A program made the translations under genes and the position numbers. Positions 1 to 6,064 of a stretch of DNA of 24,403 nucleotides are shown piece after piece (the first letter of the stretch is position 1; each line of letters starts with the position of its first letter). A model generated the notes under the pieces. That model did no database searches. It saw nothing but the letters and a program-made list of their open reading frames with translations, and had not been told where the DNA came from. Source of the stretch: a virus; the IMG/VR virus record IMGVR_UViG_3300020563_000010, positions 1-24,403 of that record, one strand, 5' to 3'.

Positions 1-135
1 TACAACAGCACCGACGAACTCTTCTGGGTTGTCCAGAATCTTCTGTGCTTTCTGATAAGTCACATAAGCACCATAGCATAGTGCTCCACTCACCGCCAGA
101 CTTGCCGCTGATAAAATAAGTGCTAGGTTCTTCAT
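1..135 (-). CDS. Small N-terminal membrane-anchored protein (partial, runs off left edge)
   Basis: The reading frame opens at 135 and is still open at base 1, so only the first 45 residues are visible. It begins MKNLALILSAASLAVSGALC, a lysine followed by a hydrophobic stretch to about residue 25, which reads as a membrane anchor or signal-anchor. The following part (YQKAQKILDNPEEFVGAVV) looks helical and amphipathic. The ATG overlaps the lipase stop codon as ATGA (132-135), which supports the start and implies translational coupling at the end of the seven-gene series. I do not know its function. Its place behind a lipase and a metallopeptidase suggests envelope or lysis work, which is inference. 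Confidence 0.75.
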   Translation of the reverse strand, partial: MKNLALILSAASLAVSGALCYGAYVTYQKAQKILDNPEEFVGAVV

Positions 136-728
136 TTTAGTAACTTCTCAATTGCGTTATAATAGTAAACAGCATTATGGTCTTCTACACCATCAAATCT
201 CTTATCATCAGCATCTTCTAAATGAATCTCTGGATGAGTATGAACATATCCAGTCAAGAAAGGTGGAGTTTTGGGAACAACATCATCGCCGTGAACAAAA
301 CGAAGGTGCTCTACATTCTTCAGTCTTTCTTTCAAACCTCTACCACCTGGACGGGGAGAACCAATTGTGATGATTGCTAGGTCTGGTGCGGACTTAAGCA
401 TAAGGTCAGCAACAACAGTCGCAGTCGCACCACCAAGAGAGTGTCCCGCAAGAATCAGTTTTCTACCCTTCTCTAGTGACTCAAAGTTTAATACTAACTC
501 AGTAATTGTTCTGGTAGCATTATCTTTAAATCCCCTGTGAGTATCCTCACTACGGAATAAGAATTTTAGATTAGTTGCCCAGTCTGATGTTTCGTTGGTT
601 CCCTCAATTGCGAGAATACAATATCCAGGAATACTCTTATCTACAATGAAATCATTCTTATCAGCATAAACATCAACACAGTTTTTAACTGCCTTTAGAA
701 TGACTTCCTTTGGTAATGTTGTGTTCAT
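132..728 (-). CDS. Class 3 lipase / alpha-beta hydrolase
   Basis: This 198-aa protein fits the lipase class 3 (Lipase_3) fold. GHSLGG at residues 95-100 is the nucleophile elbow with Ser97. GTNETSDWATN near residue 43 matches the family's G-T-x(n)-DW-x-x-N oxyanion segment. The other triad candidates are Asp148 or Asp149 in HGDDVVP and His184 in DHNAVYYY. No signal peptide is visible, so access to membrane lipid would need holin-type lesions, a partner protein or cytoplasmic-face action. A GAGGAG Shine-Dalgarno sits 7 nt before the ATG at 728. The start lies inside the preceding 50-aa membrane gene and the stop overlaps the next gene as ATGA. Family-level assignment is firm; the substrate (galactolipid, phospholipid or other ester) is unknown. 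Confidence 0.88.
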   Translation of the reverse strand: MNTTLPKEVILKAVKNCVDVYADKNDFIVDKSIPGYCILAIEGTNETSDWATNLKFLFRSEDTHRGFKDNATRTITELVLNFESLEKGRKLILAGHSLGGATATVVADLMLKSAPDLAIITIGSPRPGGRGLKERLKNVEHLRFVHGDDVVPKTPPFLTGYVHTHPEIHLEDADDKRFDGVEDHNAVYYYNAIEKLLK

Positions 729-837
729 CTTTCATCTCCTCGTTTGCTAACCGTAGTATATAGTAAATGATATACGAAACAAAGATAAGTCCTGGACCAA
801 GAATCGCCATTACTCCCCAAGGAAATTCTTGCGGCAT
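685..837 (-). CDS. 50-aa single-pass membrane protein
   Basis: A 50-residue frame starts MPQEFPWGVMAILGPGLIFV and carries one hydrophobic segment at roughly residues 8-30, followed by a charged, hydrophilic tail. Its ATG overlaps the metallopeptidase stop as TAATG at 837, and its end overlaps the start of the lipase gene by 44 nt, so it fills the gap between two enzymes exactly. One transmembrane helix plus a charged cytoplasmic or periplasmic tail fits a small holin or spanin-like partner, but it has no recognised family motif. Coding status is supported by the coupling geometry and composition rather than by homology. Confidence 0.6.
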   Translation of the reverse strand: MPQEFPWGVMAILGPGLIFVSYIIYYILRLANEEMKDEHNITKGSHSKGS

Positions 838-1583
838 TAGAACTTACCTTCTACACAATAATCTGCTTTTTTATTTGGTGTATATTCCTTATGACCTTCT
901 TGGGGTTTCATCCAACCACATCCAATCAACCATTCCATCGTCATCGGAGTGGGTCTTACCTGCTCCCAGAGTGGTCCTTTCGCACACATTTCTAGGTGCT
1001 TTGCCGTTTGACCTAACTGTTCTTCTGCCCAGTTCGCATCTGCCTCCCAAGGCACAGCACGACTTTGACCCATAGACTCATAAGAAAGCCTTGTGGTCTT
1101 CATTACCCAAGATGGTATTTCAGCATCTTGATGAACCTGAGCCATAAATGCTGTTTCTATTCCACCACCCATACAGTCCTGAACAACGTGCCATCCTTCG
1201 TGACGTAGTGTTCCTAGAAACTCTCTTGGGTCTTTGAGTAACTCTTCATTTATAAAAAGACGATTATACTTTGGTTTATATAACCCTACTGTTCTTGGTG
1301 TGAAATATCTGGGTGGAGCAATATAAACACCAACATTGACTTTCTCTAGTCCTACTAAAATACGCTTGACTTCTTCTCTGAATGGGTCAAGTTCTTTTGC
1401 TTTGAGTAATTCTGATTCTGATGTAAGTTTCTCAACACCTTCAGTACATTCTAATAGAATCATACAACCCATCGCTGCCAGACTATATGCTGGAACGGTG
1501 GGTTGTTTCTTTACTATTTTTTCAGCACTTGCGGGAAGAACTAAACTTAATGATAGACCGATTGCCGTGAGGAGTTTTTTCAT
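837..1583 (-). CDS. Secreted HExxH zinc metallopeptidase (putative)
   Basis: From the ATG at 1583 the protein is 248 aa and starts with a textbook signal peptide, MKKLLTAIGLSLSLVLPASA, with cleavage expected after residue 20. HEGWH at residues 128-132 is a HExxH zinc site, and the downstream PWEADANWAEEQ (about 179-189) offers acidic third ligands of gluzincin type (Glu180, Asp182, Glu187). Several cysteines (40, 46, 137, 200, 222, 243) could form disulfides in an exported protein. A longer frame begins at 1664, but the start at 1583 overlaps the previous stop as ATGA and begins exactly at the signal peptide, so it is preferred. The stop overlaps the next gene as TAATG. Substrate and peptidase activity are inference. 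Confidence 0.8.
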   Translation of the reverse strand: MKKLLTAIGLSLSLVLPASAEKIVKKQPTVPAYSLAAMGCMILLECTEGVEKLTSESELLKAKELDPFREEVKRILVGLEKVNVGVYIAPPRYFTPRTVGLYKPKYNRLFINEELLKDPREFLGTLRHEGWHVVQDCMGGGIETAFMAQVHQDAEIPSWVMKTTRLSYESMGQSRAVPWEADANWAEEQLGQTAKHLEMCAKGPLWEQVRPTPMTMEWLIGCGWMKPQEGHKEYTPNKKADYCVEGKF

Positions 1584-1774
1584 TCTCGTCCCTCTTGATG
1601 ATGTATCCAAACTTTCAAATCTTTTACATATTTTCTTAAGGTTTCTGCTTGTGATAGGTGCCACTCTTCTTGTGTATCTAGATACAGTCTCATATGATTA
1701 TCAACTGCGTCTAGACACTTTTTAATTATAGGATTCCAAGGCTCCCGAATCGGAGTGTTCCACTCTCGTGGCAT
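1580..1774 (-). CDS. Conserved small phage protein, 64 aa, function unknown
   Basis: The 64-aa product (start MPREWNTPIREPWNPIIKK) is rich in Trp, Glu, Lys and His. From about residue 17 onward it reads as an amphipathic helix pair with no membrane segment or signal peptide. It starts six bases after the stop of the tiny basic gene, with a GAGGT Shine-Dalgarno very close to the ATG, and ends in an ATGA overlap with the metallopeptidase. I do not recognise a family with known function. The tight packing argues that it is a real gene co-translated with its neighbours. Confidence 0.7.
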   Translation of the reverse strand: MPREWNTPIREPWNPIIKKCLDAVDNHMRLYLDTQEEWHLSQAETLRKYVKDLKVWIHHQEGRE

Positions 1775-1780
1775 AATACC

Positions 1781-1894
1781 TCACTTTTTTTTACCACCGT
1801 TTTTTGCTTTGTTTGCCGTCGCATTTCCTTGGTTCTGCTTAGAGTTTTTACCTCCAGCAGAACCTTTCTTGCCTTTGTTTGCGGACTTTGCCAT
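1781..1894 (-). CDS. Tiny, extremely basic 37-aa protein
   Basis: The frame encodes 37 residues (MAKSANKGKKGSAGGKNSK then QNQGNATANKAKNGGKKK), made almost only of Lys, Gly, Ala, Asn, Ser and Gln with no acidic residue. Its ATG overlaps the previous stop as TAATG at 1894 and its TGA lies six bases before the next ATG. The composition suggests an unstructured nucleic-acid- or membrane-surface-binding peptide, but no family is recognised. It is accepted because it sits precisely between two coupled genes and reads as a designed-looking low-complexity protein rather than a random frame. Confidence 0.6.
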   Translation of the reverse strand: MAKSANKGKKGSAGGKNSKQNQGNATANKAKNGGKKK

Positions 1895-2211
1895 TATGCT
1901 CCACCTGTGCGGGGTTGAACTTGACCCTCTTCCAGTGCTTCAACTCTTGCTTCAAGATTTGTAACAGGTGCTTCTGCTACTGGAGCAGGTGGTTCTGGAG
2001 GAGCTTCTACAACTGCTTCTCTGCGTGGCTCTTCTTTCTTCTCATCATCCTCACCACCTTTCTTCATTGTATTAATACCAAAAGTGGCAGCAGAAGCGGT
2101 GAAGACCGTCGCAATAAAGGTAGGATCCATTTTGGATAGCATACCAGCATAGCTAGCAGTCAGAAGAGCGGCAGACCAACTCAAAATAGCAATACGAATC
2201 ACTTGTCCCAT
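1894..2211 (-). CDS. Small membrane protein with coiled-coil tail (holin-like candidate)
   Basis: From the ATG at 2211 the product is 105 aa. It has two hydrophobic stretches (about residues 4-23 and 31-46), then a strongly charged KKGGEDDEKKEEPRREAVVE segment, a Pro/Ala/Glu linker, and a short coiled-coil motif (NLEARVEALEEG). AAAGGA lies about 8 nt before this ATG. The in-frame ATG at 2235 has a poorer, too-close Shine-Dalgarno, so 2211 is preferred, with some doubt. Two short hydrophobic helices, a charged tail and proximity to lysozyme, peptidase and lipase fit a class II-like holin or scaffold, but no holin family motif is recognised. It heads the coupled series that continues to the left edge. 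Confidence 0.7.
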   Translation of the reverse strand: MGQVIRIAILSWSAALLTASYAGMLSKMDPTFIATVFTASAATFGINTMKKGGEDDEKKEEPRREAVVEAPPEPPAPVAEAPVTNLEARVEALEEGQVQPRTGGA

Positions 2212-2259
2212 AGCTTTTTCCTTTGTGTTTCCCATCAGTCCGTGTGATGAAGTCTGTTT

Positions 2260-2267
2260 TATTTAGG
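2260..2267 (-). promoter_or_regulatory. Candidate late promoter variant (CCTAAATA)
   Basis: The minus strand reads CCTAAATA, six of eight matches to the T4 late -10 element TATAAATA, in the gap between the beta-barrel gene and the small membrane gene. It shares CTAAATAA followed by R-ACAG, and a downstream TCACACGGA, with the site at 15469-15476. It would drive the series of genes to the left edge. The match is weak by itself; the shared context is the better evidence. Confidence 0.4.
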
Positions 2268-2270
2268 TTT

Positions 2271-4295
2271 TTAGAACTTAAATTTAACTTTTCCAGCAAT
2301 AGAATTGTTGGTGACTCCATTATTCACACCGTGAGATGCTTCAACAATCAACATCTCCTTATAATCTACTTCTGCAGTAACTCCATATGAGTTATCAGTA
2401 CCATAAGCACCTTCTACACTGACACCAAACAAGTCTTTCTTCTTACCACCAAAACGAGTTTCAAGTTTGAGACCTGCTTCACCAACGTGAGATGTTTGAT
2501 TGAATTCTTCAACACTTCTAGCAGACTGAATCGAACCAGTTTCCACATAAGCGTTTCTCTTGTTATTCCACACAGTATAACCAATAAATGGTTTAATTGC
2601 TTTATGAAGATGCCAGTATAAACGATTCGAAACCCACCACTCAGAACCAGTCGTTGCACCTTCATTATTGAAGACGCCCTCTACGGTTCTGTTGTAATTG
2701 TATTTGCTGTTTGCAATCGCAGCATTTGTATTCAGAGTCAGTGTATTACCTCTAAGTTCGCTGAATACACCAAAGTGATCTTTGTTGTGTTGCGTAATTG
2801 AATCAACACCATTGAGGTTTATATTAACTCTATTATACTGGAAACCAACAGTCCAACCTTTGGTAGCATCAAACTCAAAACCACCACCAAAAATCTTGGA
2901 ATCAGCATTGTATCCATCAGCATTGTATGACTGAACAAATCTGTTGTTCTCAAATACTCTGAGTCTTTGCTTACCTACAGTTGGTTCATGATTTAAAAGT
3001 CCGTTGATACTATCATTGATACCATCAAGAACTTCTAATTGATCAATACGTCCATAGAAATCGTCATAAGCGTGTGAAGTTTCGACAGAGTTTGTTAAAT
3101 TATAAGTAGTAACTGGTGTTCCGTTCGTAACAACGGTAGAACCGTCACTATAAGTATCAGTTGTTACAGGAGTTGTAACTGTGGTTGTTACATAAGGTGT
3201 GGTTACATTTGTGGTGGTGTGGCGATTGATTCTTTGACGACCACCAGTTTCGGTTGCACCATGCTCTGCCAGACTTACAGTTACGACAGGAAGAGTTGTG
3301 GATTGTGCAGTCGATGAACTTACATTATTAACAGTGCTTGTGCTTACAACTGTTGGGGTAGATGGAGTTGTAGGGGCAGAAGCAGAACCCACATCAGTAA
3401 CAGTAAAAGTTGATGGAGTCGCTCCTCCAGCACCACCAGCAACTGCACCAGAACCAGCAGCGAATGCAGATGGTCCAAAAATATAAGCATATTGGATATT
3501 TACAATGTCTCCAGTATTAATACCAGAGAACATAAATCCAAGACCAATTGTATGGTCTCCACTTGGACCACCATCAGTTCCATTATAATAGTCTTCTGGA
3601 TTTGTAGACCATCCAGCACTAATTCCAGAATTTACACCACCAATCTGTCCAGTAAATAATCCTAAAGCATATTTGGATACAAGTGCTTCAGAAAGAACAA
3701 CGTTGGTTGCTGGAATACCACCAGCATATCCTCTAGTATTGTCCGTTCTAGAACTGTCTCCAGCAGCGGCTCTTGCGTCTGGATCCGTAAAACGTCCAAA
3801 GTATAATGTTGGAACGTTCATCTTGAATTCTAAACGAGTATTGATATCAACAAACTGTTGGTTATCATTAAAGCGATAATCGTTTTCAATATCAAACTCA
3901 GTTACTGAACCAGACCATACGGCACGGTTATCAAAAGTAACTCCGCGATAAGAAATACCTGAATAATCTATAAGTGTTCCAGTAATCTGCGCTCCTCCAA
4001 CACTATTATTGTTATTATAGTAGTTGAAAAGAACGGTTGAACCGTCTTTACCTTTAACAGTAAATCCTTCAAAAGGATTTCCAGGAGTCAGGTAATCGTA
4101 TGCTGGATTAAACGTTGCGGTTCCAGTTGAATCATACTGAATACCAGGAGAAGTTGCTCCACCAGAACCAACGGTTCCAGCATCATTAACTCCAATCTTG
4201 ACGTAGTTTCCTTCTAGGACCAATGGTGCTGCGATTGCACTACTTCCCATCAACAAAGCAGACGCTGCAGCGAGCGCCTTTGTGGCGTAAGACAT
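2271..4295 (-). CDS. Secreted autotransporter-like outer-membrane beta-barrel protein
   Basis: The 674-aa product begins MSYATKALAAASALLMGSSA, a clear signal peptide with cleavage expected after AIAA (residue 23). A Gly/Asn/Asp-rich N-terminal domain of about 260 residues follows. Next is a Thr/Ser/Val low-complexity linker (about 300-410) with runs such as TTTVTTPVTTDTYS. The C-terminal third has alternating polar and aromatic/hydrophobic strands, as in autotransporter beta-barrels, and ends KVKFKF, the terminal Phe expected of a BAM substrate. AGAGGA lies about 5 nt before the ATG at 4295. An in-frame ATG 13 codons upstream would place residues ahead of the signal peptide and is rejected. 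Membrane location is inferred; possible roles include surface exclusion of other phages, adsorption masking or outer-membrane weakening at lysis. Confidence 0.8.
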   Translation of the reverse strand: MSYATKALAAASALLMGSSAIAAPLVLEGNYVKIGVNDAGTVGSGGATSPGIQYDSTGTATFNPAYDYLTPGNPFEGFTVKGKDGSTVLFNYYNNNNSVGGAQITGTLIDYSGISYRGVTFDNRAVWSGSVTEFDIENDYRFNDNQQFVDINTRLEFKMNVPTLYFGRFTDPDARAAAGDSSRTDNTRGYAGGIPATNVVLSEALVSKYALGLFTGQIGGVNSGISAGWSTNPEDYYNGTDGGPSGDHTIGLGFMFSGINTGDIVNIQYAYIFGPSAFAAGSGAVAGGAGGATPSTFTVTDVGSASAPTTPSTPTVVSTSTVNNVSSSTAQSTTLPVVTVSLAEHGATETGGRQRINRHTTTNVTTPYVTTTVTTPVTTDTYSDGSTVVTNGTPVTTYNLTNSVETSHAYDDFYGRIDQLEVLDGINDSINGLLNHEPTVGKQRLRVFENNRFVQSYNADGYNADSKIFGGGFEFDATKGWTVGFQYNRVNINLNGVDSITQHNKDHFGVFSELRGNTLTLNTNAAIANSKYNYNRTVEGVFNNEGATTGSEWWVSNRLYWHLHKAIKPFIGYTVWNNKRNAYVETGSIQSARSVEEFNQTSHVGEAGLKLETRFGGKKKDLFGVSVEGAYGTDNSYGVTAEVDYKEMLIVEASHGVNNGVTNNSIAGKVKFKF

Positions 4296-4328
4296 AAAAA
4301 TCCTCTGTGACTCAGTGTGTACTAAACG

Positions 4329-4349
4329 AAACAAACCGAAGTTTTGTTT
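4329..4349 (-). promoter_or_regulatory. UUCG-capped hairpin in the beta-barrel mRNA leader
   Basis: On the minus strand AAACAAAAC and GTTTGTTT pair with one bulged A around a TTCG loop closed by a C-G pair. It lies about 35 nt before the ATG at 4295. It could be a weak terminator for the lysozyme gene (moderately U-rich downstream) or a leader stabiliser. I cannot decide which. Confidence 0.35.
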
Positions 4350-4365
4350 AAAAGTAAAGTATTCA

Positions 4366-4384
4366 CCAAGTCCAGAGGACTCGG
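4366..4384 (-). promoter_or_regulatory. Intergenic hairpin, possible terminator after the lysozyme gene
   Basis: The minus strand forms CCGAGTCC-TCT-GGACTTGG, eight pairs with one G-U. The plus strand would have an A-C mismatch at that position, so the structure favours minus-strand RNA. No clean U-run follows, so it is not a canonical intrinsic terminator. Together with the UUCG hairpin, these are the only structures I see in the 146-nt gap between the lysozyme and beta-barrel genes. Confidence 0.4.
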
Positions 4385-4441
4385 GCTATGTAGATTCAGA
4401 CCAGTTAAGATCAAGAATCAGTAATGATTGCAACTATTTAG

Positions 4442-5110
4442 TTATCCTTTTTTCCAAGCCTCGCCTTCTGCTTTTCTTCTACGTGCTAGTCCTGCTTCTA
4501 CATTTGAACCAGGATTGCGATAGAGGAATAAAGCATCGGGCACTAAGTCCCACTCTTTATTCTTCAGGCGTTTAGTAATAGTATTAAAGTTATCGCCACC
4601 GTAGAAACCAGCACCGAGATTATAAGCAAAGCTGAGCAGAGCGCCTCTTTTTCCATCTGACATTTCACTCCAATATGGGATTTTGCGTAATGCGGGAAGA
4701 AACTCCTTCTTGCACTGTTCAATCAGAAGTGCATCTGCTTCTGCCTGTGTAAGGGTATCACCAAGTTTGAATGCTGAACCATCTTTCTTGCGGGTGGAAC
4801 CCCAACCGATTGTGATTGGAAGTCCCCCTGTAAGAGGGTCAGGATATGCCTTTAGGTGACATCCTTCAAACTCTTTGATTAACTTAATGCCCATTTGTGG
4901 GACATCATCACCACCTGTTACAGGAGCTGCAGCAGCGGCAGGGGCTGGTGCAGCACTAGTCTTTTTTCCTCTAAAAATCTCCGCCCAATCTACGTTATCT
5001 TCTAGATACTTGACTGGTAGGTTATCTTCTAACCACTGAACTGCCTTGACATGGTTAGGATTTCTTTCATCATAAAACTGAAAGAAATTGTGTAAATCAA
5101 CTCTTGCCAT
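4442..5110 (-). CDS. GH24 (T4/P22-type) lysozyme with an N-terminal targeting module
   Basis: This 222-aa protein cleaves peptidoglycan glycan strands if its family assignment holds. Residues 1-48 form a module starting LHNFFQFYDERNPNH that is nearly the same as the start of the neighbouring cysteine peptidase. An Ala/Pro linker spans about 52-66. The GH24 domain starts near residue 73. Glu82 (KEFEG), Asp91 (AYPDP) and Thr100 (PITIGWGST) match the catalytic E/D/T arrangement of phage lysozymes, and the domain runs to the end. AAGGAG lies just upstream of the ATG at 5110. No signal peptide is visible, so export would need a holin, or the enzyme is carried on the virion. Confidence 0.9.
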   Translation of the reverse strand: MARVDLHNFFQFYDERNPNHVKAVQWLEDNLPVKYLEDNVDWAEIFRGKKTSAAPAPAAAAAPVTGGDDVPQMGIKLIKEFEGCHLKAYPDPLTGGLPITIGWGSTRKKDGSAFKLGDTLTQAEADALLIEQCKKEFLPALRKIPYWSEMSDGKRGALLSFAYNLGAGFYGGDNFNTITKRLKNKEWDLVPDALFLYRNPGSNVEAGLARRRKAEGEAWKKG

Positions 5111-5237
5111 TGTTGTCTCCTTCGAAATACTTTGAATAAAGTTGTTGTGCTTCTACGTGTCTGCCGTGATTTGTGAGGTCTTTAATCTTTTGTAAGATTT
5201 TCCTCTTGAAATTAATCGAAGATTCTTCCCCAGCCAT
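5097..5237 (-). CDS. 46-aa small protein bridging two hydrolase genes
   Basis: The frame starts MAGEESSINFKRKILQKIKD and ends QQLYSKYFEGDNNGKS. It has a good GGAGGG Shine-Dalgarno four bases before the ATG at 5237. It overlaps the end of the cysteine peptidase gene by 26 nt and the start of the lysozyme gene by 14 nt, so it covers the whole gap between them. Residues 10-38 read as a basic amphipathic helix. No family is recognised. The ribosome site, the fit to the gap and the protein-like composition support a real gene. Confidence 0.6.
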   Translation of the reverse strand: MAGEESSINFKRKILQKIKDLTNHGRHVEAQQLYSKYFEGDNNGKS

Positions 5238-5883
5238 CGTTCCCTCCTGGACACCAGCGGTGCTTCAGCATTGCCTTAGTGTAAATGGTCTTCTTACCAT
5301 TTGTTACTGGACCAGTGTAATTGTCATTGCAAGAACCATATGGATCATTGACATAATATCCTTTACCATCTGGTGTCTTACCGATGACTACACACATGTG
5401 CCCACCAGTAGGAGCAGATAAAGGACCACGGTGCAGGATACCAATAACAACAGGTTTCCCAGCATCAAGACTCTTATCAATGTCAGCAAAAGAAAGATTA
5501 TAGCTAAAGTGTGACTTAACTCCATAACCTGCCAGAACTTTTGTCTGTACCGCATGGTCAGTCGTGTCACCAATCGCAAATACTTTTTTGACATACTCAT
5601 CATCACCTTTGATGCTTCCTGGCTTGAGGAAAGCAAGGCACATTGCACACGATGAAGAGTTACACGTTCTATGTGCATCTCTGTAGTTATCTACTTGGTT
5701 AAAATATGGAACTTCAAGAACTGCTGGAGTTGGTGGTTTTGTTCTAAAAATACCAATCCAATCAGTTTCTGCATCGTCTAAAAACTCAGCAGGCAGGTTA
5801 TCCTCTAACCATTGTACTGCTGCTACGTGATTTGAATTTTTTTCGTCGTAAAACTTAAAAAAGTTGTGAAGGTCAAGTGTCAT
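5212..5883 (-). CDS. C39-type papain-like cysteine peptidase with an N-terminal targeting module
   Basis: This 223-aa protein has the same N-terminal module as the lysozyme next door (LHNFFKFYDEKNSNH then AVQWLEDNLP, residues 5-48), followed by a peptidase C39-like domain. PYFNQVDNYRDAHRTCNSSS (59-78) holds the candidate nucleophile Cys74. His162 in GGHMCVVIG and Asp180 in YYVNDPYGS complete the Cys-His-Asp set. Such domains cleave Gly-Gly or peptide cross-links, so a role in cutting peptidoglycan stem peptides or host envelope proteins is plausible. The ATG at 5883 has GGAGAGGAAG directly upstream and overlaps the end of the previous gene by 11 nt. Family call is confident; substrate is inference. 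Confidence 0.85.
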   Translation of the reverse strand: MTLDLHNFFKFYDEKNSNHVAAVQWLEDNLPAEFLDDAETDWIGIFRTKPPTPAVLEVPYFNQVDNYRDAHRTCNSSSCAMCLAFLKPGSIKGDDEYVKKVFAIGDTTDHAVQTKVLAGYGVKSHFSYNLSFADIDKSLDAGKPVVIGILHRGPLSAPTGGHMCVVIGKTPDGKGYYVNDPYGSCNDNYTGPVTNGKKTIYTKAMLKHRWCPGGNDGWGRIFD

Positions 5884-6064
5884 CTTCCTCTCCTATGAAC
5901 TCTAATGAGAAAATATCATGCTCTGGAATATTCGGATTCAACCATTCACTAAACTCAGATTGAATCGCATGGGCATTTTCAAAACAGTTTTCTTCACAGA
6001 GAGTATGAATACGATCAACTGCCCAATCATGTGATTGTTTCAGAGTCTTTTCCAAAATTTCCAT
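5873..6064 (-). CDS. Small acidic phage protein, 63 aa, function unknown
   Basis: The 63-aa product (MEILEKTLKQSHDWAVDRIH at its start) is acidic, contains two cysteines (CEENC) and looks helical with no membrane segment. It begins inside the last 38 nt of the GIY-YIG-like gene and runs 11 nt into the cysteine peptidase gene, so the three are tightly overlapped. The ribosome-binding site is weak. I do not recognise a family. It is supported by frame fit and neighbour geometry. Confidence 0.6.
   Translation of the reverse strand: MEILEKTLKQSHDWAVDRIHTLCEENCFENAHAIQSEFSEWLNPNIPEHDIFSLEFIGEEDDT

Noticed and set aside
1584-1664. Upstream ATG giving a longer metallopeptidase
   Set aside because: It overlaps the 64-aa gene and buries the signal peptide; the ATGA junction supports 1583.
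4296-4334. Upstream ATG giving a longer beta-barrel protein
   Set aside because: It would place 13 residues before a perfect signal peptide, whereas the ATG at 4295 has a well-spaced AGAGGA.
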